Source of the DNA: Paenibacillus lupini
GTDB lineage: Bacteria; Bacillota; Bacilli; Paenibacillales; Paenibacillaceae
Assembly: GCF_011761355.1 (NCBI RefSeq)
Contig: NZ_JAASRW010000005.1
Coordinates: 248,001-312,000 of the forward strand
Length of the DNA stretch: 64,000 nucleotides
Reading direction: 5' to 3'
Under the pieces are notes generated by a model. It was given only the letters and a program-made list of their open reading frames with translations, made no database searches and had not been told where the DNA came from. The position numbers and the translations under genes are program-made. How positions within the stretch are numbered: the first letter of the stretch is position 1; each line of letters opens with the position of its first letter. Below are positions 34,811 to 44,249 of the stretch, in pieces.

Positions 34811-37084
34811 ATGAAAAGATTCCCCATGATGCTTCAATTGATCTTGATTCTGATCTGTGTCATGGCTATTCCGACTGCCATTCTGACCTGGTATAGCGGG
34901 ACACGCATATTAGGGTATTCGGAAAGCGCTATTGCGGACACCTCACTTGCAGGACTTAATGCGAACCGCGAGCTTAACGAGAATGCGATGAATAATCTGG
35001 CTCAGGATGCAGTACAGCTGGCTGGGACGAATATTTTTGATCGTATTCGCAGCTTCAAAACCTACTCGGAGCTTAACTCGGATTATATTGATGTAATCAG
35101 CGCGCTTAAAATATTGAATGAACTGGTAAGCCTAAACCATCGGGTGGACGGCGTATATTCCACGTACTTCCTGCTTGAGGGTGCCAATTATGTGGTGTCT
35201 AGCGACAGAGGAATTACGACACTCGACCGCTATGAACCGATTGATTGGCTGGAGAAGGCGCTTGAAGGACGAAGAGGAATTGGCGGAGTATGGTACCCTC
35301 GTCAACTGGATTCCGGGATCAAAGTGGTATCCTATGTTCTGCCATTGAACCGTCTGTCAACGACAACAAGAGGAACGATTGTGGTTAATTTGCGTGAGAG
35401 TCAGATTGGGGATTACCTCAGCTCATCGGAGCCTGGTGCAGAAGGCTTTATGCTCCTGAAATCCGACGGCACCATCATCTCTCATAATGATAAGTCATTG
35501 CTGCTGACCGATGGCAGCAAGCAGCCTTTTATCCAAGACATATTACGCAATCAAGTAAGAGAAGGTTATGCTTTCCATGTACTCGAAGGAGAGCGGCTGC
35601 TGTATACCTGGTCGCGCTCGGCGCAGCTTGGCTGGTGGAATGTGAACATCTATTCAATGGATGAGCTGATGACTAAGACGTACAGCCTGCAGCGGAGTAT
35701 TATTCTTATAACGGGAATTATTATATTTGCGGGGACCATCCTTGCTGTCTTGCTCGCAACTTGGTTATCCCAGCCGATCAGGAAGCTGGTCAGGACGATG
35801 CGTGAACGAAGTAATCTTGTTGGTTCGAACAAGAACGAGCTCGCATTTCTGGAGTCAGCTTTTAAGCGGATGCAGGAGGAAGAGGAAGGGCTGCATACCT
35901 TGCTGCAAGAACGTGAGCAGGATACACGCAGCTTGTCCATCCATCATTTGCTGCGCGGTGAAGTAAAGAAACCAATTGCAGAGATGTTTCCGGAGCGTTA
36001 TTTCGTGGTAGCGATTGTTTCCATTGACCGTTTCAGGCGGTATGTAAGCAAGAACAATCCGGAGACAAGAAGTTATCAACGTTATCTGCTTCTCTCCAAA
36101 TGCGAGAGCTTATTCCCGGAGGGTGTATTTGCACGAGGTATCTATCAAAACGACGGCTGCTTCGCTTTCATCATCAATTACGGGCAAGATGAGCTGGAGA
36201 ATGGGGCAAACGGAATAAAAGGAGCTCTTATACAGATTAGAGATACTGCATTGGATTTGCTTGGTCATTCTGTGACGACTGGTGTAAGCAGCCAAACGGA
36301 ATTTAGCGACATGATTCCTGAGCGAGTGGCGGAAGCAACAGAAGCAATCAAGCATCGTATGACCAAGGGCAGTGGCTGCATCTTTTATTGGAAGCAGGAA
36401 GAAGAGCGCAGCAGGAAATATATATATCCGACGAATAGTGAGCGGCGAATCGTTAATTTTCTGGATCGGGCAGATCTTGATAGTATCTTGATGGAGCTGG
36501 AAAGTATCAGCAGTGAGATCCACTCGGATGAGTACATTTCTTACGATAATATTTTGTTTATTTACAATCAATTGATTGGCGTCACGGTCAAGCATCTTCG
36601 GGAGAACAATATAAGTACGTCCAGAATTTTTGCAGGGCGGGGCAATATTTACTCAGCGATTGCTTCCATAGACACGCTTGATGAGCTTGAAAAATATATT
36701 CGTGATTTCTTTACCGAGATTGCGCAGCATCTTGCACGCAGTACAGGAACAGGAGAAGCCAATCATGGTGACCGCATCATTGGGTATCTGGAACAAAATT
36801 TCTGCAAAGAGATTGTGTTCGAAGAGATGGCGAAGGAGATTGGCATTAGTTATTCCTATATGCGGAAGATCGTTTATGAGTTAACCGGCAAAAGCCTAAT
36901 TGATTATACGAATCAATTACGGATTGAGAAGGCAAAGCAGCTGCTCCTGGAATCAAAAATGACGATTAGTCAGATTGCCACGGAAGTTGGCTACTTTAAT
37001 GTTCAAAGCTTTAACCGGTTTTTCCGTAAGTACGAAGGGATGCCTCCAAGCAGCTATAAGACGTCGAGATCCAAGACATCGTGA
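34811..37084 (+). CDS. Membrane-bound AraC-family regulator with extracellular sensor domain
   Basis: A 757-residue one-component membrane regulator. A first hydrophobic segment at about residues 7-29, an extracellular Cache-like sensor region to about 290, a second segment near 296-320, and HAMP-like sequence are followed by a cytoplasmic region. The C-terminal 100 residues are an AraC DNA-binding domain (FEEMAKEIGISYSYMRKIVYE and IATEVGYFNVQSFNRFFRKYEG). Architecture matches the YtdP-like regulators found upstream of LplB/YtcP importers. It has no kinase or receiver domain, so signal passes directly from outside the cell to DNA. It precedes and probably activates the operon at 37333. Confidence 0.9.
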   Translation: MKRFPMMLQLILILICVMAIPTAILTWYSGTRILGYSESAIADTSLAGLNANRELNENAMNNLAQDAVQLAGTNIFDRIRSFKTYSELNSDYIDVISALKILNELVSLNHRVDGVYSTYFLLEGANYVVSSDRGITTLDRYEPIDWLEKALEGRRGIGGVWYPRQLDSGIKVVSYVLPLNRLSTTTRGTIVVNLRESQIGDYLSSSEPGAEGFMLLKSDGTIISHNDKSLLLTDGSKQPFIQDILRNQVREGYAFHVLEGERLLYTWSRSAQLGWWNVNIYSMDELMTKTYSLQRSIILITGIIIFAGTILAVLLATWLSQPIRKLVRTMRERSNLVGSNKNELAFLESAFKRMQEEEEGLHTLLQEREQDTRSLSIHHLLRGEVKKPIAEMFPERYFVVAIVSIDRFRRYVSKNNPETRSYQRYLLLSKCESLFPEGVFARGIYQNDGCFAFIINYGQDELENGANGIKGALIQIRDTALDLLGHSVTTGVSSQTEFSDMIPERVAEATEAIKHRMTKGSGCIFYWKQEEERSRKYIYPTNSERRIVNFLDRADLDSILMELESISSEIHSDEYISYDNILFIYNQLIGVTVKHLRENNISTSRIFAGRGNIYSAIASIDTLDELEKYIRDFFTEIAQHLARSTGTGEANHGDRIIGYLEQNFCKEIVFEEMAKEIGISYSYMRKIVYELTGKSLIDYTNQLRIEKAKQLLLESKMTISQIATEVGYFNVQSFNRFFRKYEGMPPSSYKTSRSKTS

Positions 37085-37103
37085 GGTAAATAGGAAGGAA
37101 CAG

Positions 37104-37138
37104 AGCTGTCATGCCGCTGCAGGACAGCTTTTATTTTT
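37104..37138 (+). terminator. Terminator after the membrane AraC regulator
   Basis: AGCTGTC at 37104-37110 pairs with GACAGCT at 37123-37129, followed by TTTATTTTT. Confidence 0.75.
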
Positions 37139-37332
37139 GCTCATACCTATCAGAATTGATCATTATCCGCACTATAACGGCAAAAATGAAGCGTTTACAA
37201 TCAAAAATGACAGGGAGAATCAATTCTTAAGATTTACCACTGAAAAGAGGCGAGGGTATGATGATGACAGCCTCGACAATGTATGGTGCGAACAATAGAC
37301 GGGGGGAAGTTAATCGCTGAGGGGGTGAGAAT

Positions 37333-38298
37333 GTGAAAATTGAAAGCGCTTCACACCAAAATGAAACCGCGCTAAAAAGTATTCAATTAAACAAACGCGG
37401 AATGATGCATTATCTCCGGCGGGATTGGCAGCTTTATTTACTTCTATTAATCCCGTTGTCATTTGTACTGGTCTTCAAATACGCACCGATGTCCGGGCTC
37501 ATCCTAGCATTTAAAAACTATAAGATTGCAAAAGGGTTCTGGGGCAGCGAGTGGGCAGGCTTTGAAATATTTAGAGAAATATTCGCCAAGCATGATTTTG
37601 GCCGTGCGGTCCGCAACACGATTCTGCTTAACAGTCTTGACCTCTTATTCAGCTTTACAATGCCAATCGTGCTTGCACTGCTGCTTAATGAGGTCAGAGG
37701 TGTAAGGTTCAAGCGTATTAACCAGACTTTGCTGTATCTGCCGCATTTTCTGTCCTGGATTATTATCGGTGCAATTGCTTATCAGCTGCTCAGCGAGAGT
37801 AACGGCGCGATCAATAATCTCATTGCTATGATGGGTGGCGACCGGATTCCGTTCCTGCAGGATGACTCCAACTGGCTGATCAGTTATCTGGCTATTGGTG
37901 TCTGGCAGAGTATGGGATGGGGAACCATCATCTACCTTGCTTCAATCAGCAGCATTAACCCGGAAATGTACGAAGCAGCAATCGTTGACGGTGCTGGGCG
38001 ATGGCGGAAGGTATGGAATGTTACTTTGCCATCAATTCGTGTGACCATTGTAACGTTGCTTATTATGAACCTAGGCAAGGTTATGGAAGGCTCGTTCGAA
38101 CGGGTATTTGCTCTGCAAAACAAGGCTACAACAGAGTACACGGTTACGATCCCTGTATTGGTGTACCGCTGGGGGATCGAGAGCGGGAACTTCAGCCGGG
38201 CAACGGCGCTTGGGTTATTCCAGGCGGTCATCGGGCTTGTACTGGTACTCGCTGCCGACCGTATTGCGAAGAAGCTTGGCGAAGACGGACTGTTATAG
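37333..38298 (+). CDS. Sugar ABC importer, permease subunit (LplB type)
   Basis: A 321-residue membrane protein with six hydrophobic segments and EAA loop YEAAIVDGAGRWRKVWNVTLP near residue 215. It starts at GTG, with GAGGGGGTGAGA upstream; an ATG two bases earlier is in another frame and stops at once. The N-terminus is about 20 residues longer than in the other two LplB-type permeases of this window. A cre-like sequence overlaps codons 3-8. It is the first gene of the third importer operon, which ends in a GH105 enzyme. Confidence 0.9.
   Translation: MKIESASHQNETALKSIQLNKRGMMHYLRRDWQLYLLLLIPLSFVLVFKYAPMSGLILAFKNYKIAKGFWGSEWAGFEIFREIFAKHDFGRAVRNTILLNSLDLLFSFTMPIVLALLLNEVRGVRFKRINQTLLYLPHFLSWIIIGAIAYQLLSESNGAINNLIAMMGGDRIPFLQDDSNWLISYLAIGVWQSMGWGTIIYLASISSINPEMYEAAIVDGAGRWRKVWNVTLPSIRVTIVTLLIMNLGKVMEGSFERVFALQNKATTEYTVTIPVLVYRWGIESGNFSRATALGLFQAVIGLVLVLAADRIAKKLGEDGLL
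37340..37354 (+). promoter_or_regulatory. cre-like site overlapping the start of the permease gene
   Basis: TTGAAAGCGCTTCAC lies within the first codons of the permease gene. Its left half and core are a perfect CcpA element; the right half deviates. CcpA sites inside coding starts can block elongation. Confidence 0.5.
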
Positions 38299-38314
38299 AA
38301 AGAAGGTGAGAGTC

Positions 38315-39214
38315 ATGAAAACATCTAGCAGCACACTTGCTGTTCATCGCAAAAGGCGTTTTGACATTTGGGATGTGCTGATCCACCTCTCTCTGATCAT
38401 CGCCTCGCTGGCCTGTTTATTGCCGTTCCTGCATGTGGTATCAAAGTCATTAAGTGAGGATGCTTTTGTTATTGCGAACAAAGTATTCATCTGGCCGGAA
38501 GGGTTCACCCTTGGTGCCTATGAGAAAATTTTCGCAGATCACAGTATTCTTCGCTCGCTGTATGTATCGGTCCTCGTTACGGTGTTATTTACCGTGCTGG
38601 GGATGATCCTCACCATTTGTGCAGCTTATCCTTTATCCCGCAAGCAGCTCAAGGGACGTACGTTATTGACCTTTATCTTCATGTTCACTCTGTACTTCAG
38701 CGGGGGCATCATTCCCGAATATATGCTGATTAACAACTTAGGCCTGCTGGATACGATATGGTCCATTATTTTGCCGCCTGCGTTTAGCGCATTTAACCTG
38801 CTTATTATGAAGACGGCGCTTACCAGCAGTATACCGGATAGTCTAGAGGAGTCGGCACGAATTGATGGTGCGGGGCATTTCCGGATTCTCATCAGTATCG
38901 TGATCCCGCTGTCCAAGCCAATCATTGCAACCTTATCGCTCTTTTATGCGGTTGGACGTTGGAATACGTATCAGGATGCATTATTCTATATCAAGCAGAA
39001 TGTGGATCTGAGACCTCTGCAGCTCAAACTGTATTACCTGGTCATTCAGGCGAGCGAAAGCTTCCAGCTGGAATCGACACAAGTATCGCTTAGTAATCCC
39101 GAAGTGCTGAAGGCATCTTGCGTTGTTTTTGCAACACTTCCGATTATCTGTGTGTATCCGTTTATTCAGAAGTATTTTGTCCAGGGCGTTATGCTTGGAG
39201 CCGTTAAGGAATAG
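38315..39214 (+). CDS. Sugar ABC importer, permease subunit (YtcP type)
   Basis: A 299-residue membrane protein. The start at ATG 38315 follows AGAAGGTGAG; the longer frame from 38108 overlaps the previous permease in another frame and is not coding there. It has six hydrophobic segments, EAA loop EESARIDGAGHFR and C-terminal VQGVMLGAVKE. It pairs with the permease at 37333. Confidence 0.92.
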   Translation: MKTSSSTLAVHRKRRFDIWDVLIHLSLIIASLACLLPFLHVVSKSLSEDAFVIANKVFIWPEGFTLGAYEKIFADHSILRSLYVSVLVTVLFTVLGMILTICAAYPLSRKQLKGRTLLTFIFMFTLYFSGGIIPEYMLINNLGLLDTIWSIILPPAFSAFNLLIMKTALTSSIPDSLEESARIDGAGHFRILISIVIPLSKPIIATLSLFYAVGRWNTYQDALFYIKQNVDLRPLQLKLYYLVIQASESFQLESTQVSLSNPEVLKASCVVFATLPIICVYPFIQKYFVQGVMLGAVKE

Positions 39215-39250
39215 CCTCGCATTGAAAATAATGAATTGGGGGAACAAGCA

Positions 39251-40915
39251 ATGAGCAAAAAAGGTCTTGCATCCACACTAGTCTCGTTATTTATGGTAGC
39301 TGGTCTAATGGCGGGCTGCACGAATAACAACAATGGGAATTCTGCAAATAGCTCCACTGAACCTTCTCCATCGGCAAGTAATACAGCTAGTAATGTACCA
39401 AGCGACACGGCTGAAGGCAAATATCCGGATTACTCCAAAGGCTTCCCTGAGAAAGTAACTCTTCAAATTCCTGTCTATGAACGAGCATTTGAAGGCTGGA
39501 ACGTAACCGACAACTATTATACTCGTTATATTCAGAAGGAATTTGGTGACAAAAACAACATTGATGTAAAATTCGTACCGATTACTAGAAGCAGTGAAGT
39601 AACGGACTACGAGCAGCTTCTTGCATCACACAAAGCCCCGGATATTATTTTCCATTATGACATGCCTCAGGCACTTGCCTACTATGGTGAAGATGTTATG
39701 CAAGAGCTGGACTATGATGAAATCGCGAACTACGCTCCTACGTACTGGAACAACATGAGTGAAACCATTAAACAGTATGGTGCGGTAGACGGCAAAAATG
39801 TATTCTTCTTCGCAGCTCGTCCAGCAGTGGATAACTTCGTAACACTAATTCGTAAAGACTGGGTTGAAAAGGTTGGTATGAAAGTGGAGGATCTGACCTC
39901 CCTGGAGAAATATAATGAAATGCTCGAGAAATGGAAAGCTGCTGGACTTGGTGTAAGCGGTGGATCCCTCCTGCAAAACAATTACACATACAACTATGCA
40001 TTCCGTGATTGGCCGGTTGATCCGAAATACCGCGCTCTCTACTCCGATCTTGGTGTAGCAGATTTGACAACCAAAGATACAGAGGGCTACCTGCGTAACC
40101 TTAATCATCAATACAATGCCGGCTTGGTAGACAAGGAATTCTATCTGCGTAATGATGACGGCAAGATTAAAGCGGAATTCGTAGCAGGTAAAACAGGCAC
40201 ATACGGCTTCTACCTCGCTAGCAATACGGATGTTCTTACAGCTACACTGAAAAACAACCCGGATGCACAGTTTGCTGTTCTCCCAGGAACGGCCGGAGTT
40301 CCAGATGGTAAAAAAGCACAAGGACGCGCTTACTGGCCATTTGGCTTTATCATGGGTATCAACTACGAATCTACTGCTGAGGAACGTGCTGCTGTATGGA
40401 TGTACCTCGAATGGATGAGCCAGCCGGAGAATTTGTTCTTCATGCAAAACGGTGTAGAAGGCCAGAACTATACACTAGATGGATCCGGTCTTGCTGTTAA
40501 GAATGCAGACTTCAAAGGGGAATCCGTTCTGTCGCAAAACAATAACAAAGACTACTGGGCTCTTGTAATTGAAGCTGCTCAATATGCAGATCCGGCGGTA
40601 ACACGTAAAGCCTACCTGCAGAACTGGTCGCCTCCTGGCTACGAGAATCTGGCTGAAGAAGTATTAACTAACTATGACAAATATGCAGAATTCCGTACAC
40701 CAGACGCGTTGTTCAGCGTTGTTCTCGAGAAAGTAAATGAGTACAAAGCCGATCTGAACTCTCTCTTCCAAGAGCTGTATGTGAAGGTTGTTCTTGCTCC
40801 TGAAGATCAGTTCGATAAAGTGTATGAAGATGCGAAGAAAACGTATATGGATGCTGGCTACCAAGAAATTCTGGATGAAAAACAAAAAGCGATTGACGCG
40901 GGCCAATTCAAGTAA
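39251..40915 (+). CDS. Sugar ABC importer, extracellular substrate-binding lipoprotein (YtcQ type)
   Basis: A 554-residue lipoprotein with lipobox LMAGC (Cys 23) and a long Asn/Ser/Thr/Pro tether. ATG 39251 is chosen over the in-frame TTG at 39236 because the signal peptide begins there and TTGGGGGA lies upstream. It is a large oligosaccharide-binding protein similar in plan to the one at 1632. It is third in an operon with two permeases and a GH105 enzyme, the arrangement of the Bacillus rhamnogalacturonan importer YtcQ-YteP-YtcP with YteR, so rhamnogalacturonan disaccharide is a plausible ligand. Confidence 0.92.
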   Translation: MSKKGLASTLVSLFMVAGLMAGCTNNNNGNSANSSTEPSPSASNTASNVPSDTAEGKYPDYSKGFPEKVTLQIPVYERAFEGWNVTDNYYTRYIQKEFGDKNNIDVKFVPITRSSEVTDYEQLLASHKAPDIIFHYDMPQALAYYGEDVMQELDYDEIANYAPTYWNNMSETIKQYGAVDGKNVFFFAARPAVDNFVTLIRKDWVEKVGMKVEDLTSLEKYNEMLEKWKAAGLGVSGGSLLQNNYTYNYAFRDWPVDPKYRALYSDLGVADLTTKDTEGYLRNLNHQYNAGLVDKEFYLRNDDGKIKAEFVAGKTGTYGFYLASNTDVLTATLKNNPDAQFAVLPGTAGVPDGKKAQGRAYWPFGFIMGINYESTAEERAAVWMYLEWMSQPENLFFMQNGVEGQNYTLDGSGLAVKNADFKGESVLSQNNNKDYWALVIEAAQYADPAVTRKAYLQNWSPPGYENLAEEVLTNYDKYAEFRTPDALFSVVLEKVNEYKADLNSLFQELYVKVVLAPEDQFDKVYEDAKKTYMDAGYQEILDEKQKAIDAGQFK

Positions 40916-40934
40916 TTTCTAACGATCAGCTGTC

Positions 40935-40961
40935 AGAGCCCCTGCTTCCGGCGGGGGCTCT
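40935..40961 (+). other. Intercistronic stem-loop between binding protein and GH105 genes
   Basis: AGAGCCCCTGC pairs with GCGGGGGCTCT with one mismatch around TTCCG. There is no U tract. It probably stabilises the upstream mRNA or lowers transcription into the hydrolase gene. Confidence 0.6.
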
Positions 40962-40990
40962 AGGCTTTGGATAATGGAGGATTGGATACG

Positions 40991-42025
40991 ATGAAAATTG
41001 ACGCGACAGCAATAGATTTGAAGCAGATCACTGGACAAGTGGTAGATTATACATTTGGGATGGATTTGACGTGGGATTGGCCGGGTGGAGTAGCCTTTTA
41101 CGGTGTAAGCCGGGCATTCGAAGTAACAGGGGAAACGGCTTATCTGGAGCGAATGGCTGCATGGGTCGATGAATACATCGAAGCAGGCTTGCCTGGCTGG
41201 ACAGTTAATACCTGTGCGATGGGGCATATGTTGATTACTCTCTATGAACAGACGCAGGACCAAAAGTATCTGGATATTATTATGAGCAAGGTAGACTATC
41301 TTGAAAATAAAGCCCTTCGATTCGGAGACCGGGTGCTGCAGCATACGGTTTCTGCCAAAAATGATTTTCCTGAGCAGTGCTGGGCAGATACCTTGTTTAT
41401 GGCCGCGTATTTCATGCTTCGTGTAGGCGTGATGCTGAATAAGAAACATCTTATTGAAGATGCTCTGCATCAATTTTACTGGCATATTAATTACTTACAG
41501 GATGAGGATACCGGTTTGTGGTACCACGGCTATACCCATATTCAAAAGGATCATATGTCCGGCATGTACTGGGCACGAGCGAATGCTTGGGCTGCTTATA
41601 CGATGTCGCAAGCGGCAAGGGGAGTACCAGAAGGTTATCTGTATCCCCCGATGATGCATATTTGGAGTTCTTTGCGAGACCAACTTGCTGCGATTAAGAA
41701 ACTGCAGAAAGAGGATGGACTCTGGGGGACAGTTCTTGATTACCCAGAAGCTTATGGTGAGGTATCTGCGACTGCAGGTATTGCTGCCGCTATGGTGATG
41801 CAGAACAATCCGCTGCATGGCAAGTATGTGCAGAAGGCGTTAGATGGAGTATTAAATAATATTACGGGCAGCGGACGAGTCTTGAGTGTGTCTGGTGGAA
41901 CAGCTGTGATGAATGACATCGACGGTTATCTGAGTATCAATAGAAAATGGGCGCAAGGCTGGGGGCAAGGGCTTACGCTCGCTCTGCTTGCGGCTGTGAT
42001 GCAGAATGAGAAGAGATTTTCTTAA
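40991..42025 (+). CDS. GH105 unsaturated rhamnogalacturonyl hydrolase (YteR-like)
   Basis: A 344-residue cytoplasmic (alpha/alpha)6-barrel enzyme of normal GH105 length. Candidate catalytic Asp 133 is in CWADTLFM, and WARANAW at residues 194-200 matches the family's WGRGNGW box. The later LWGTVLDYPEAYGEVSATA is the third family motif. The start at ATG 40991 follows GGAGG; the TTG at 40967 is rejected. It releases unsaturated galacturonic acid from lyase products such as unsaturated rhamnogalacturonan disaccharide. The enzyme is the last gene of the importer operon. Confidence 0.9.
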   Translation: MKIDATAIDLKQITGQVVDYTFGMDLTWDWPGGVAFYGVSRAFEVTGETAYLERMAAWVDEYIEAGLPGWTVNTCAMGHMLITLYEQTQDQKYLDIIMSKVDYLENKALRFGDRVLQHTVSAKNDFPEQCWADTLFMAAYFMLRVGVMLNKKHLIEDALHQFYWHINYLQDEDTGLWYHGYTHIQKDHMSGMYWARANAWAAYTMSQAARGVPEGYLYPPMMHIWSSLRDQLAAIKKLQKEDGLWGTVLDYPEAYGEVSATAGIAAAMVMQNNPLHGKYVQKALDGVLNNITGSGRVLSVSGGTAVMNDIDGYLSINRKWAQGWGQGLTLALLAAVMQNEKRFS

Positions 42026-42036
42026 TGAGGTGTTCG

Positions 42037-42068
42037 AACCGCAGGGGCTGTTGGCCTTGCGGTTTTTT
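42037..42068 (+). terminator. Terminator of the third importer operon
   Basis: AACCGCA at 42037-42043 pairs with TGCGGTT ending at 42064, followed by T residues. The loop also contains GGGGCTGTTGGCC, which can add inner pairs. Confidence 0.88.
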
Positions 42069-42180
42069 CATTCAAGAGCAGATATTTTGTTTCGAAGTAG
42101 TCAATAATGTTTCTATAATATTTATTTGGACTATGTTCATTGGTATACTACAAGCAGATGATTGAAAAGGAGAGCTTTCT

Positions 42181-42852
42181 ATGACCTATTCCTCCGAAAC
42201 CGCAGGAGCTGCTGCTGCACATACAGAGAAAGAAGTCCTGCTGAATGAAATGTTTATTCAGATAGGTGTCATACAGAAAAAGTTTCAGTCTGAAGGCGAG
42301 GACGATGAAAAACGCTGGATGATGGCCCAAACGAGCGATGCCAAAGTTATTGAAATTTTGAAAGAGGCTACGGTTATCATGTTACATGTGATAGAGGCAG
42401 TTGGTGAGATGCAGCCGGTAAACGGAATTGCGATCTCGAAGCATTTTGGCATACCTAAGGGCAGTATCTCAAAAATTACACGCAGACTTGTTGAACAAGA
42501 GGTAATGCGCAGTGAATATTTGCCGGATAACAAGAAAGAGGTCTGGTTTTCCCTTACCCCGCTTGGTCAAAGCATATATGAAATCCATAAGCAGCTGCAT
42601 TCCCACATCGAGCGCAATGTACGGAAATTTCTCGGGAAGTATAATGAAGAGCAGTTGAAATTTCTTGTGCAGTGTATGAAAGATACATCGGAAGTTTCTT
42701 GGGTTGAAGATCCTGCTGATGAGACAGAGCAGCAGGAGGAATCATCGAAAGAGGCAACTGTCATGAGTGATATGTGGATGCTGCTTCAGCAATTAGATGA
42801 CCGCAAGCTGAAGAAGGCGAAGGAGTTAATTCAAGTCGCTTTCTTTGATTAG
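42181..42852 (+). CDS. MarR-family transcriptional regulator
   Basis: A 223-residue regulator. A winged helix is seen at residues about 75-135, with ISKHFGIPKGSISKITRRLVEQEVM as recognition helix region and the wing near YLPDNKKEVWFSLTPLGQ. Long N- and C-terminal helices, the latter ending LDDRKLKKAKELI, make it longer than a basic MarR protein (about 150). AAAGGAGAG precedes the ATG. It lies upstream of an oxidoreductase gene that it may control. Confidence 0.8.
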   Translation: MTYSSETAGAAAAHTEKEVLLNEMFIQIGVIQKKFQSEGEDDEKRWMMAQTSDAKVIEILKEATVIMLHVIEAVGEMQPVNGIAISKHFGIPKGSISKITRRLVEQEVMRSEYLPDNKKEVWFSLTPLGQSIYEIHKQLHSHIERNVRKFLGKYNEEQLKFLVQCMKDTSEVSWVEDPADETEQQEESSKEATVMSDMWMLLQQLDDRKLKKAKELIQVAFFD

Positions 42853-42901
42853 AGGGAAAAGGAAAAAACCTGCGGGATGATGTATTTCAAGTTATTTTGC
42901 C

Positions 42902-42949
42902 AGGTTTCTTGGACAGCCTATAGGATGTCTGGAAACCTTTATTTTTTTT
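42902..42949 (+). terminator. Terminator after the MarR gene
   Basis: AGGTTTC at 42902-42908 pairs with GAAACCT at 42932-42938, with an inner GACA/TGTC pair, followed by TTATTTTTTTT. Confidence 0.85.
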
Positions 42950-42998
42950 GAAAGTTTTATAACTATCACAACAACAAAGAAATGAGTGGATACAGTTG

Positions 42999-44012
42999 AT
43001 GAACAAAATCATTACTTTACGTTCCCGTCCGCAAGGATGGCCAACAGATGAAACGTTTGAATTCAAGGAAGCACAAGTAGAGTCACCTGCAGAGGGGCAG
43101 ATTGTGGTTCGTTCCTTATATTTCTCCGTTGATCCTTATATGCGGGGAAGAATGAATGACTCCAAGTCGTATATCCCGCCTTATCAGCTTGGTGAAGCGA
43201 TTGTTGGCGGTATCGTAGGGGAAGTTACGGAATCTCGTTCGGAAGCTTATAACCCTGGCGATAAAGTTATGGGGTATTTGGGCTGGAAGCTGTATAACGT
43301 GGTTGATGCAGCGGCTGTTCGCCGGATTGATGAGAATTTGGCTCCGCTTTCCGCTTATTTAAGCGTCATCGGCATGACCGGTTTAACCGCCTATTTCGGA
43401 CTCATGGATATTGGCAAGCCTAAAGCTGGCGAGACGATTGTCGTTTCCGGTGCAGCAGGAGCAGTTGGATCCATCGTTGGGCAAATTGCCAAAATTCAAG
43501 GAGCACGGGTTGTTGGTATTGCTGGATCTGATGAGAAAGTTAAGCTGCTGACTGACAAGTTCGGCTTTGATGCCGCTGTTAATTACAAGACAGCTGGTGA
43601 CTTGAAAGCGGCAATTGCCGAGGCATGTCCGAATGGTGTTGATGTGTATTTCGATAACGTTGGCGGTGATGTGACAGATGCAGTCATGAGCTTGCTGAAT
43701 GACTATGCAAGAATTCCACTTTGTGGAGCCATCTCTGCTTATAACATGGAGGAGGGTGCGGATCTACGGCCAAGTATATTGACGAAGCTGATTAAGACTC
43801 GTTCCATGATTAAAGGATTTGTACTTAGCGATTATACTGATCGTCTAGAAGAAGGCGCCAAACAGCTTGGACAATGGTTGTCGGAAGGCAAGCTGAAATA
43901 TGAGGAGACCATTATTGAAGGCTTCGATCGGATTCCTGAAGCTTTCCTGGAGCTGTTCAAAGGTACAAATGTGGGGAAAATGCTTGTGAAGATTACGCCA
44001 GACGAAGGCTGA
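42999..44012 (+). CDS. NADP-dependent medium-chain dehydrogenase/reductase (leukotriene B4 dehydrogenase / YfmJ type)
   Basis: A 337-residue zinc-independent MDR protein. The N-terminal part has SVDPYMRGRMND typical of this subfamily. The nucleotide-binding Rossmann motif VVSGAAGAVGSIVGQIAK lies near residue 147, followed by GIAGSDEKVKLL and the catalytic-site region VDVYFDNVGGD. Such enzymes reduce alpha,beta-unsaturated ketones or aldehydes with NADPH. ATG 42999 has AGTGGA upstream at better spacing than the TTG at 42996. The length matches the family. Confidence 0.92.
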   Translation: MNKIITLRSRPQGWPTDETFEFKEAQVESPAEGQIVVRSLYFSVDPYMRGRMNDSKSYIPPYQLGEAIVGGIVGEVTESRSEAYNPGDKVMGYLGWKLYNVVDAAAVRRIDENLAPLSAYLSVIGMTGLTAYFGLMDIGKPKAGETIVVSGAAGAVGSIVGQIAKIQGARVVGIAGSDEKVKLLTDKFGFDAAVNYKTAGDLKAAIAEACPNGVDVYFDNVGGDVTDAVMSLLNDYARIPLCGAISAYNMEEGADLRPSILTKLIKTRSMIKGFVLSDYTDRLEEGAKQLGQWLSEGKLKYEETIIEGFDRIPEAFLELFKGTNVGKMLVKITPDEG

Positions 44013-44023
44013 ATGTAATGGTG

Positions 44024-44052
44024 AAAGGGAGAGCGAATATCGCTCTCCCTTT
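44024..44052 (+). terminator. Hairpin after the oxidoreductase gene
   Basis: AAAGGGAGAGCGA pairs perfectly with TCGCTCTCCCTTT around three bases. The stem is very strong, and the U tract is only the TTT of the stem itself. Confidence 0.75.
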
Positions 44053-44113
44053 ATGTCTAATAAACTAGACATAAAAAAACCCAGCTTCTATTCCAAGTGG
44101 AATAAGAGCTGGA
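44051..44113 (-). terminator. Minus-strand-oriented terminator plus short palindrome
   Basis: CCAGCTTCTATTCC at 44081-44094 pairs with GGAATAAGAGCTGG with one bulge. A run of seven A residues lies on its left, so on the minus strand it is a textbook terminator with a U tract. Next to it, TTATGTCTA at 44051-44059 pairs with TAGACATAA. No minus-strand gene is seen to the right, so it may act as a bidirectional barrier or end a small minus-strand RNA. Confidence 0.6.
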
Positions 44114-44249
44114 TAATAATGTAAATATGTATAGGTGTTTTTGGACCCACGATAATTACATAATAATCTATCTGAAACTATAAGTCTATACTTTTTTTAG
44201 TTTCCCTCTATACTTTTAAGTGACTTCAAGCAGAAGAGGGGGTTGGAAA

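Noticed and set aside
36975..37298. A 107-codon frame after the membrane AraC gene
   Set aside because: It starts within the AraC domain in another frame, runs through a terminator and has no start signal.
38108..38314. N-terminal extension of the YtcP-type permease
   Set aside because: This stretch overlaps the preceding permease in another frame; the conserved protein begins at ATG 38315 after a good Shine-Dalgarno sequence.
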